Part shown: positions 52,167 to 64,000 of the stretch, piece after piece
Layout: each line of letters begins with the position of its first letter
Position numbering within the stretch: position 1 is the first letter of the stretch
Assembly: GCF_004216555.1 (NCBI RefSeq)
Contig: NZ_SGWQ01000010.1
Coordinates: 124,001 to 188,000, forward strand
DNA length: 64,000 nt
Direction of reading: 5' to 3'
DNA from: Herbihabitans rhizosphaerae
GTDB lineage: Bacteria; Actinomycetota; Actinomycetes; Mycobacteriales; Pseudonocardiaceae
Translations under genes and position numbers: made by a program
The notes under the pieces: model-generated
The model's database searches: none
What the model was told of the DNA's origin: nothing
The model's input: the letters and a program-made list of their open reading frames with translations, nothing else

Positions 52167-53467
52167 CCGGCGGACTCCACCGAGGACGTCGTCGGAGACA
52201 GCATCTCGTTCCACAGCAACGGAAAGTCCGGCATCGTCTTGGACGTGGTGCCGATGTCGTCCACCTCGACACCAGCGACCGCGAGCCCCACGATCGCGCC
52301 CGCGGTGGCCATCCGGTGATCGGCGTAGGCGTGCCAGACGCCCGCGCGCAGCGGCGCCGGCGTGATCACCAGACCGTCCTCGGTCTCCTCCGCGGCGCCA
52401 CCCAGCCCGTTGATCTCCGTGGCCAGCGCGGCCAGCCGGTCGGTCTCGTGGCCGCGCAGGTGCGCGATGCCGCGCAGCCGCGACGGCGACTCGGCCAGCG
52501 CGGCGAGGGCCGCGACGGTCGGGGTCAGCTCGCCGACGTCGTGCATGTCCACGTCCACTCCGGACAGTGCGGTCGGACCGTCCACAGTGCACCCGTGCCC
52601 GGAAACCGTTACCTGGCAACCCATCCGCGTGAGGATGTGCCGAATCCCATCACCGGCCTGTGTGGTGTCCGCCGGCCAACCGGGCACTGTCACGCTGCCC
52701 CCGGTGACCGCGGCGGCGGCCAGGAACGGCGTCGCGTTGGACAGGTCCGGCTCGATCGTCCATACGCGACTGGCGATCGGACCCGGCTCGACCCGCCACG
52801 TGTTCACGTCCGAGTCGTTCACGGCGACCCCGGCTTCGCGCAGCATCCGCACGGTCATCTCGATGTGCGGCATCGACGGCACGGGCTTCCCGTCCCTGAC
52901 GTCGTGGTGGCGCACGGTCACGCCGTCGTCGTAGCGCGCGCCGGACAGCAGCAGCCCGGAGACGAACTGCGAGGAGGCCGAGGCGTCCACGGTCACCTCG
53001 CCGCCGCGCATCGAGCCGGTGGCGTGCACGGTGAACGGCAGCGCGTCCCCGGTGATCTGGGCGCCGAGCGTGCGCAGCGCGTCCAGCACCGTGCGCATCG
53101 GGCGCTCGCGCGCGTACGGATCGCCGTCGAAGCGAACCGGCCCGTCGGCCAGCACGGCCGCCGGCGGCACGAACCGCATCACCGTGCCGGCCAGGCCACA
53201 GTCCACTTCGGACGATCCGCGCAGACCGGCGGAACCGTCCACGCGCACCACACCGTCGTCGGCGATGGTCACCCGCACGCCGAGCGAGCGCAGCGCGGCG
53301 ATCATCAGATCGGTGTCCCGGCTGCGCAACGCGCCGGCCAGCGATCCGCCGCCGGTGCTCAGCGCGGCGAGCAGCAGCGCCCGGTTGGTGATCGATTTCG
53401 AGCCGGGGACGGTGACCGTGGCGTGCACCGGCCCGGTCGCGGTCGGGGCGCGCCAAGCAGTCGTCAT
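52163..53467 (-). CDS. aroA: 5-enolpyruvylshikimate-3-phosphate synthase
   Basis: A 434-aa shikimate pathway enzyme joining shikimate-3-phosphate and PEP. It has [16 protein letters not shown] (class I-like Lys), [49 protein letters not shown] and the [10 protein letters not shown] end block. ATG 53467 was selected over 53491 because the family starts just before [10 protein letters not shown]. It diverges from the SRAP gene and overlaps rsgA. Confidence 0.97.
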   Translation of the reverse strand: MTTAWRAPTATGPVHATVTVPGSKSITNRALLLAALSTGGGSLAGALRSRDTDLMIAALRSLGVRVTIADDGVVRVDGSAGLRGSSEVDCGLAGTVMRFVPPAAVLADGPVRFDGDPYARERPMRTVLDALRTLGAQITGDALPFTVHATGSMRGGEVTVDASASSQFVSGLLLSGARYDDGVTVRHHDVRDGKPVPSMPHIEMTVRMLREAGVAVNDSDVNTWRVEPGPIASRVWTIEPDLSNATPFLAAAAVTGGSVTVPGWPADTTQAGDGIRHILTRMGCQVTVSGHGCTVDGPTALSGVDVDMHDVGELTPTVAALAALAESPSRLRGIAHLRGHETDRLAALATEINGLGGAAEETEDGLVITPAPLRAGVWHAYADHRMATAGAIVGLAVAGVEVDDIGTTSKTMPDFPLLWNEMLSPTTSSVESAG

Positions 53468-53564
53468 GCCTTGATGATCCCGCATCAGCACGAACCGGAC
53501 GAACTCGCCCGATGTCGGTAGGCCGTGACACGATCAGGGAGACACCTGCGAGGAGGTGGTTTCC

Positions 53565-54341
53565 GTGTGCGGGAGGTACGCCGCGAAGAAGGATCCGGCG
53601 ACACTGGCCGCCGAGTTCGACGCCGTCGACCAGACCGACGGGAGCGCGCCCGGCGCGGACTACAACGTGGCGCCCACCAAATCGGTGGTGACCGTCGTGC
53701 AGCGGCACCCGCGTGACGAGGACGGCAAGCCCGACCCGGAGCAGACCGTGCGCGGCCTGCGGGTGATGCGCTGGGGCCTGATCCCCGGCTGGGCGAAGTC
53801 GAAGTCCATCGGCGCGAAGATGATCAACGCGCGGGTGGAGAGCGCGGCGACCAAGCCGGCGTTCCGCAGCGCCATGAAGCGCAAGCGGTGCCTGATCCCG
53901 GCCGACGGCTGGTTCGAGTGGCGGCGCGACGGGCAGACCAAGCAGCCGTTCTACATGACCGACCCGGACGGGAAAAGCCTTGCCATGGCTGGGCTCTGGA
54001 GCACTTGGCGGGATCCGGAGGCGGCTGAGGACGCGCCACCGCTGATCACCTGCTCGGTGCTCACCACGGACGCGATCGGCCGGCTCACCGACATTCACGA
54101 CCGCATGCCGCTGCTGCTGTCGGCCGACGCGTGGCAGGGCTGGCTGGACCCGGATCGCGAGGACGTGGCCGACCTGATCGGCCCGCCGATGCCCGAACTG
54201 GTCGACGCGTTGGAGCTGCGCCCGGTCTCGGACACGGTGAACAATGTGCGCAACAACGGGCCGGAGCTGCTCAACCGGGTCGATCCGGCGCAGAATCTGG
54301 ACGAGCCGAGCTTGTTCGACGTGGAGGAGGCGCGGCCGTGA
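53565..54341 (+). CDS. SRAP-domain DNA-protein crosslink protein (HMCES/YedK-like)
   Basis: A 258-aa SRAP protein that covalently protects abasic sites in ssDNA. The active Cys must be residue 2, which fixes the start at GTG 53565 (M-C-G-R-Y) rather than the upstream GTG 53556. Other active-site residues are visible: Asn in YNVAPTK, RVESAATKPAFR, Glu in GWFEWRR, and His in IHDRMP. SD GAGGAGG lies upstream. It is divergent from aroA and overlaps the next hydrolase gene, as in the mycobacterial Rv3226c region. Confidence 0.95.
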   Translation: MCGRYAAKKDPATLAAEFDAVDQTDGSAPGADYNVAPTKSVVTVVQRHPRDEDGKPDPEQTVRGLRVMRWGLIPGWAKSKSIGAKMINARVESAATKPAFRSAMKRKRCLIPADGWFEWRRDGQTKQPFYMTDPDGKSLAMAGLWSTWRDPEAAEDAPPLITCSVLTTDAIGRLTDIHDRMPLLLSADAWQGWLDPDREDVADLIGPPMPELVDALELRPVSDTVNNVRNNGPELLNRVDPAQNLDEPSLFDVEEARP

Positions 54342-54949
54342 GCCGCACCGAGATCGAGACCGCGCACGGCATCGCCCGCGCGGAGTTGCACTGCGTGCCG
54401 GAGGGGCGGGCGGCGCTGCTGCTCGGCCACGGCGCGGGCGGCGGGATCAGCGCGCCGGACCTGGTCGCCGCCACCCGGGGTGCGCAGGCCGCCGGGCTGC
54501 ACGTCGCGCTGGTCGAACAGCCGTACCGGGTGGCGGGCCGTCGTGCGCCGGCTCCCGCCGCGCAGTTGGACACCGCGTGGCTGACCGTCGCGGACGCGTT
54601 GTCCGGGGAGTGGTTCGACGACGTGCCGCTGGTCTTCGGCGGGCGCTCGTCGGGTGCCCGAGTGGCCTGCCGCACGGCCGGCGACGGGCAGGCGGTGGCC
54701 GTGGTGTGCCTGGCTTTCCCCCTGCACCCGCCGGGCAAGCCGGAGAAGAGCCGGGCGGGCGAGCTGGACGGCGTCGAGGTGCCCACGCTGGTCGTGCAGG
54801 GCGAGAACGACCCGTTCGGCCGGCCCGAAGGTGCGCACCACCGCGAGATCGTGCTGCTCAAGGGTGACCACTCGCTGAAGTCCGACGCCAAGGGCGTGGC
54901 CCGCACGGTGGAGGAGTGGCTGGGCCGAATCCTGCGCCCGCTCGACTGA
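54338..54949 (+). CDS. KANL3/Tex30-like alpha/beta hydrolase
   Basis: A 203-aa small hydrolase. It contains LLLGHGAGGGISAPDLVAATRGAQAAG, the nucleophile GGRSSGARVAC (Ser in G-R-S-S-G), Asp in QGENDPFGRPE and His in KGDHSLK, the pattern of the KANL3/Tex30 dienelactone-like family. GTG 54338 overlaps the SRAP stop by four bases, so both are co-expressed. Substrate unknown. Confidence 0.87.
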   Translation: MSRTEIETAHGIARAELHCVPEGRAALLLGHGAGGGISAPDLVAATRGAQAAGLHVALVEQPYRVAGRRAPAPAAQLDTAWLTVADALSGEWFDDVPLVFGGRSSGARVACRTAGDGQAVAVVCLAFPLHPPGKPEKSRAGELDGVEVPTLVVQGENDPFGRPEGAHHREIVLLKGDHSLKSDAKGVARTVEEWLGRILRPLD

Positions 54950-55072
54950 CCAGCGCCTCGCGTGTGCCGGTGAGCGTCGCCGATCCGTCGCCGATCCGTC
55001 GCTGTCGCCGGAGAGTCTCGATACCGGTCGCGACAGAAGCTCGCGACCGGGCACGAGACGAAGGGGACGCAG

Positions 55073-55522
55073 ATGAGTACGAGACATCGATTCGCCAGCG
55101 CGTTGATGGTCACCGGTCTGCTGACGGCAGGTCTGTTCACCGTGGCATCGACGGCCAGTCCGGGCACCGCGCAGGCCCGCTGCGACGGCCGCAACCAGAT
55201 CCGAAGTGACTACTGGACGGGCGGTGTTCGGCGCGCGTACGAGGACCCGGTCGGCGGAACGTGCGACGGGAACAACTACTACCAGGGCGACCTCGTCGAC
55301 CCGGTGAGGGACGGGGCCTGTGTGGAGGTCCAGTTCCTCGACGGGAGCGTGCCCTGGACCCGTGCCGCGGACGGGAGGTCCTGTGTCACGGGCGCTCGGC
55401 AGCGGTTCTGGCATCGTGACGTGAACGGCACCTCGGCCGCCTGGGAGCGGTTCTGCGCTGATCAGTACGGCTGCGGCTGGGGCCGCAACGGCGAGAGCCA
55501 GGGGCTGAACCACGGCTACTGA
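55073..55522 (+). CDS. Secreted cysteine-rich small protein
   Basis: A 149-aa protein. The signal peptide has its cleavage near residue 36 (GTAQA-RC), and the mature part of ~113 residues has six cysteines (CDGRNQ, TCDGNN, GACVEV, SCVTGA, FCADQYGCGWG) suggesting three disulfides, and is rich in Asp, Gly and aromatic residues. No known family. It lies 28 bp before the next secreted-protein gene and on the same strand. Confidence 0.75.
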   Translation: MSTRHRFASALMVTGLLTAGLFTVASTASPGTAQARCDGRNQIRSDYWTGGVRRAYEDPVGGTCDGNNYYQGDLVDPVRDGACVEVQFLDGSVPWTRAADGRSCVTGARQRFWHRDVNGTSAAWERFCADQYGCGWGRNGESQGLNHGY

Positions 55523-55549
55523 TCGATCCGGGACCGCACGGAGTTTTCG

Positions 55550-56611
55550 ATGGCCCACCGATTCTTTCGGCTGCCTCGGCGGTGGCGACTTGTCGCCGCC
55601 GCCACGGCAGCAGCCGCACTCGGCGCCGGTGTCCTGGTCACGACGACCACCGGTGACCACGACCCACGCCGGCCGCCCGCGTCGCCCGCTCGGCAGGTGA
55701 CGCCACCACCCGCCGAGCGGCTCGTCTCAGGATCCGAGTACATGACGCTACGTTCGCCCTCGGACGAGCCGCTGGACAGCCTGCCGATCCCCACCTTCGA
55801 GGTGCTGCCCGACGGCTCGATCCGGGAGATCCCGCTCGGCCTGCCGGCGGGGAGCGCGCTCGCCGCGGCCCGGGCGATGCCCGACGGACGCATGTTGGCC
55901 CTGGCTTCCCGTGATCTGATGCCGGGTGTCCAGCGGCCGGACGGCCCGTTCGTCGAGGGCGTCGCCTTTCCGCTCATCGTCCTCGGCATGGACGGCGCGG
56001 TGGTGTCCGATGTGGACATTCGGGTCGTCGGCGAGCACGTGCGACTCGTCGCGGCCACGGCCACCGAGGCCGTCCTGCTGCGCACCGATCCCTTGCGGGG
56101 CAAGCCGACGCGGCTCGTCGGTCGGGACTTGGCGACCGGGGCTGAACGTCCACTGTGGACAACGGGCCTCGACGTGACCGCGGGTGACGCGACTCGGGAC
56201 CGAGTCGTCGTGGCCAGGCTCGACGCCCAGGGCGGCTGCCGGCTGGAGGCGGCGGCGGTGAACATTTCCGTGCCCGCCTGTCAGCACGTCACGGATCTCG
56301 ACATCGCTCCCGACGGACGGTTCGCCGCCGTCGTGTACCAGCGGTCCGGGCACGAGAACGCGCTGCGGCTGCGGATCCTGGACCTCGGCACGGGCGAGGT
56401 GTACGGCGACGAGGCGCTCAAGCCCCAGGATCCGTGTGTGTCCTGCGTCGTCACCGCGCACGGGGCCGGGTACCTCGGCATGGCCTGGTCGGACGGCACC
56501 ACGCTGCGTGTCGCACAGCTGGATCCGTTGCCGCTGCGATTCGATCCCGCCCGCGTCCTCACCGACATCGCCGAGCGGGTCCACCTGACGACCCGGGCAG
56601 TGCCTGGCTGA
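55550..56611 (+). CDS. Secreted/anchored beta-propeller-like protein
   Basis: A 353-aa protein. An N-terminal hydrophobic helix (LVAAATAAAALGAGVLVT, residues 14-31) is followed by a Pro-rich linker and repeated beta-blade-like segments with VRLVAATATEAVLLRTDP, TDLDIAPDGRFAAVVYQRSGHENALRLRILDLGTGEVYG. No enzyme motif seen. WD40-like propellers of this size commonly serve protein binding. It sits next to a cysteine-rich secreted protein and convergent with a SARP gene. Confidence 0.7.
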   Translation: MAHRFFRLPRRWRLVAAATAAAALGAGVLVTTTTGDHDPRRPPASPARQVTPPPAERLVSGSEYMTLRSPSDEPLDSLPIPTFEVLPDGSIREIPLGLPAGSALAAARAMPDGRMLALASRDLMPGVQRPDGPFVEGVAFPLIVLGMDGAVVSDVDIRVVGEHVRLVAATATEAVLLRTDPLRGKPTRLVGRDLATGAERPLWTTGLDVTAGDATRDRVVVARLDAQGGCRLEAAAVNISVPACQHVTDLDIAPDGRFAAVVYQRSGHENALRLRILDLGTGEVYGDEALKPQDPCVSCVVTAHGAGYLGMAWSDGTTLRVAQLDPLPLRFDPARVLTDIAERVHLTTRAVPG

Positions 56612-56618
56612 CGCCGCG

Positions 56619-57479
56619 TCACCCCTTCCGAGCGTCGGGCTGGGCGCCCGACACGACGATGTGGAGGGCCTCGGTGAGAAGCCGCCGAAGGCGCTCGGGG
56701 CCGACCTCCGATCTCGGTTGACCGGCCGGCTGGGTGGCCGGGATGGTCCCGGCAAGCGCGTCCGCGTGCAGCCGCCGCAACTCCTGGCCCGGCACCGCAC
56801 CGAGTTCCTCGCCGAGCAGGTGGTCGGCCTCGTGATAGGTCGCGAGCGCCTCGGCGTGGCGCCCTTCGTGGCACAGAGCCCGCATCAGCAACGCCCAGAA
56901 CCGTTCCCGCAGCGGGTGTTCGACGACCAGCGAGCGCAGCTCGTCGACCAGGTCACCGGCGGAGCCGAGCAGCAGGTCGAGTTCGACGCGCTGCGCCACC
57001 GCCCGGCAGCGCAATTCGACCAGATGCGGGATGTCCGTACGGGCCAACGCGGTCGACGGCACGTCGCTCAGCGGAGCGCCACGCCACAGTGCGAGTGCTT
57101 GCCGGAGGCCGGTTCGTGCCGCCGCCAGGTTGTCGGCGGCACGGTGTCTGCCGGCCGACGCGGCGAGTTCGACGAACCGGTCGAGATCCAGTTGATCCCG
57201 GTCGAGCCGTATCGCGTACCCCTCGGACCGAGTCTCGATCAGACGACCGGCGGCGCCCAGCTCCCGCCGCAGGCGCATCACGTAAGTCTGCACCGTGCGC
57301 CTGGCTCCCGCGGGCGGCGATTCCGGCCACAGCCGGTCGATCAGCTCCTCGACGTGCACCGGCCGGTTGGCGCGCAGTAGCAGCGACGCCAGCAGTATGC
57401 GGTGCTTGCGCGGCCCGATCGGCCTGATCTCACCATCGACGACGACCCGAAGCGGGCCGAGAATCCCGAAGTCGAGCAC
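56619..57479 (-). CDS. Stand-alone SARP-family regulator
   Basis: A 286-aa SARP. An OmpR-like winged helix covers residues 1-95 (LDFGILGPLRVVVDGEIRPIG, YVMRLRRELGAAG), and a BTAD domain covers about 100-250 (DLDRFVELAASAGRHRAADNLAAARTGLRQALALWRGAPLSDV). A ~35-residue tail follows. Small SARPs are pathway-specific activators of antibiotic clusters. GTG 57479 was chosen. No biosynthetic cluster lies beside it here, so its target is elsewhere. Confidence 0.9.
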   Translation of the reverse strand: MLDFGILGPLRVVVDGEIRPIGPRKHRILLASLLLRANRPVHVEELIDRLWPESPPAGARRTVQTYVMRLRRELGAAGRLIETRSEGYAIRLDRDQLDLDRFVELAASAGRHRAADNLAAARTGLRQALALWRGAPLSDVPSTALARTDIPHLVELRCRAVAQRVELDLLLGSAGDLVDELRSLVVEHPLRERFWALLMRALCHEGRHAEALATYHEADHLLGEELGAVPGQELRRLHADALAGTIPATQPAGQPRSEVGPERLRRLLTEALHIVVSGAQPDARKG

Positions 57480-57610
57480 GAATTCACGGTAGGAGGCGCC
57501 GAGTCGGTGAACTAGGGCGAAAGGGACATGGGAACCTCGACTGACACACCGGATTCGGACCATTCATACTCGAACGCGATTGTTCACGGAGTCGCCGCTG
57601 ACGAGCCCGA

Positions 57611-58081
57611 ATGCACCCGAGCCAGCCGCCCATGGCGTGGCCGCACCCCGGCCAGGGCAAGCCCAAGGCCAACGCGGGGGCCGCGGTGATCGCCGGGTTC
57701 CTCGGCCTGGTCATCGCCGGTATGTTCGTCTGGTTCGCGGTCTGGAACCTCGATTTCGTCGACACGATCGGCGTGTGGCGGAGCACCGAGCGGATCAACG
57801 TCATCTTCGGTTTCGCCACCGCCGCGTTCATGGTGACCGCGTCGGTGTTCACCGTCGCGCGGACGATCACGGGCGCGTGGGTGCTGTGTGTCATGTCCGT
57901 GGTGGAGGCGCTGATGGTCGTCGTGGTGTCACCGCTGCTGCTGAACGTCGACTTCGACGCGCACATGGAATTCGTGTTCGGCTTCCACCGGGCCAACGGC
58001 GTCGCGATGGCGATCGCCGCCGCCGCGAAGTCCTACGGCCGCCCGTTCACCCTCCAGCCCCACGCCGGGCAACCGCGATAG
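57611..58081 (+). CDS. Small integral membrane protein, four helices
   Basis: A 156-aa protein. A Pro/Gly-rich cytoplasmic N-terminus (residues 1-22) is followed by hydrophobic helices at about 23-48, 65-83 and 92-112, and a shorter one near 130-140. No recognised domain. It lies between the SARP and the repeat element, alone on the + strand. A role is not readable from sequence or context. Confidence 0.7.
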   Translation: MHPSQPPMAWPHPGQGKPKANAGAAVIAGFLGLVIAGMFVWFAVWNLDFVDTIGVWRSTERINVIFGFATAAFMVTASVFTVARTITGAWVLCVMSVVEALMVVVVSPLLLNVDFDAHMEFVFGFHRANGVAMAIAAAAKSYGRPFTLQPHAGQPR

Positions 58082-58119
58082 ACCTACCCGACTTCACGCC
58101 GCCGGCCCGCTTGACCGCG

Positions 58120-58334
58120 CCGATCGAAAGCCACGCTGAGGTCGAAATTCATTGTCGAGGGCGGTCGCCCTTACGACGCCGGAGGGACAGCGGGCGAGGA
58201 ACGAGCCCGCTGTCGTGGAGGTGGCGTGACTGGACCACCCACGCAACCCAGCCACCCACCTCGCGGCCCGCAACCACCAAAGCAAAACAACCACAGGCCG
58301 TCGGCGGAGCCGACTCGGCGACCTTGCCCTCGAT
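58120..58334 (-). repeat. Repeat family A, copy 2 (after carboxylase gene)
   Basis: Read on the minus strand it begins ATCGAGGGCAAGGTCGCCGA, one base after the carboxylase stop codon, and matches 22235-22447 over its whole length with scattered single-base differences. The same internal hairpins are present (GTCGGC..GCCGAC, AGCGGGC-N9-GCCCGCT). The orientation relative to the upstream gene is the same as in copy 1, and the end lies 38 bp from the convergent membrane protein gene. Confidence 0.9.
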
Positions 58335-58335
58335 A

Positions 58336-63804
<5,469 letters not shown>

Positions 63805-63939
63805 CTGCGAAACCTCCCGAGTAACCCCGCACAGAAGGCGACGTCGTGGGTCTCGAGCGCCGCCCGCGCCTGGCTACACCCTCCTTGATTACCGGCCGGT
63901 ACACCTATGTCCCGTCCGGTGCATGCCTGCTCTGCCACG

Positions 63940-63956
63940 TTGTAGGAAACCAACAA
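63940..63956. promoter_or_regulatory. Dyad upstream of carboxylase gene
   Basis: TTGTAGG-AAA-CCAACAA is a 17-bp near-perfect dyad (one mismatch) about 135 bp before the carboxylase start. It is a candidate site for a lipid-metabolism regulator. The region to the window edge holds no other feature. Confidence 0.4.
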
Positions 63957-64000
63957 TCGGAGGCCCAGGCCACACCCCTAGACCCCTGTTCACGCACGAT

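Noticed and set aside
53556-53564. Upstream GTG as start of the SRAP gene
   Set aside because: SRAP proteins need the catalytic Cys as residue 2, which only GTG 53565 provides.
57480-57610. Gap between SARP and the small membrane protein as a further gene
   Set aside because: No frame with coding character, only promoter-like AT-richer DNA.

Overview
The window is high-GC actinobacterial DNA with dense overlapping operons, many GTG starts and very high third-position GC. The order mtrA-mtrB-lpqB-comF-hpf-secA ... Rv3235-like ... tgs ... DUF6912-like ... rsgA-aroA-SRAP matches the Mycobacterium tuberculosis segment Rv3246c to Rv3226c. A lasso-peptide locus, AfsR/SARP regulators and a 1822-residue multidomain acyl-CoA carboxylase suggest a filamentous actinomycete, probably Pseudonocardiaceae. 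That placement is inferred; no rRNA or tRNA gene was seen.

Layout. 1-8.6 kb: a class I (two-disulfide) lasso-peptide cluster. It has a truncated histidine kinase, an ABC pair, a 43-aa precursor, cyclase, RRE protein, leader peptidase, a second ABC pair and a MauE-like/DsbA-like redox pair. 8.6-10.4 kb: a two-gene WXG100/ESX-like unit with lower GC3. 10.5-15.8 kb: an AfsR-type regulator and a convergent DrrAB-MerR operon. 15.9-25.5 kb: conserved core (mtrA, mtrB, lpqB, comF, hpf, secA). 25.7-29.8 kb: a divergent MarR/cupin-SnoaL pair, a secreted sugar dehydrogenase-like protein, a small secreted protein and a hydrolase. 29.9-33.3 kb: core genes again (Rv3235-like, SpoU methyltransferase, WS/DGAT, DUF6912-like). 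33.3-37.5 kb: secreted LGFP protein, serine protease, cutinase/PETase-type hydrolase and others. 37.5-44.4 kb: a candidate exopolysaccharide locus (lipoprotein, two DUF2334 deacetylase-like proteins, UDP-GlcNAc 2-epimerase, small membrane protein, processive glycosyltransferase). 44.6-51.1 kb: pruA, tandem epimerase paralogues and three tandem LppX/LprG-type lipoproteins. 51.2-54.9 kb: rsgA, aroA, SRAP and a hydrolase. 55-58.1 kb: secreted proteins and a stand-alone SARP. 58.3-63.8 kb: the multidomain carboxylase.

How the parts work together. In the lasso cluster the RRE protein would present the leader to the peptidase, the cyclase would join core Cys1 to Asp9, the redox pair would form two disulfides, and the ABC pairs would export the product and give immunity. 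Three TGTCC(C)G/CGG(G)ACA dyads lie upstream of the precursor and look like a dedicated operator array. The core block links envelope signalling (MtrAB-LpqB), secretion (SecA) and ribosome hibernation (HPF).

Non-coding structure. Several repeats sit directly after stop codons: a ~213-bp element after hpf and after the carboxylase gene, and a 31-bp identical block starting at the TAG of secA and of the DUF6912-like gene. A related hairpin lies between two convergent gene pairs. These, the lasso peptide and the polysaccharide locus are the main leads.
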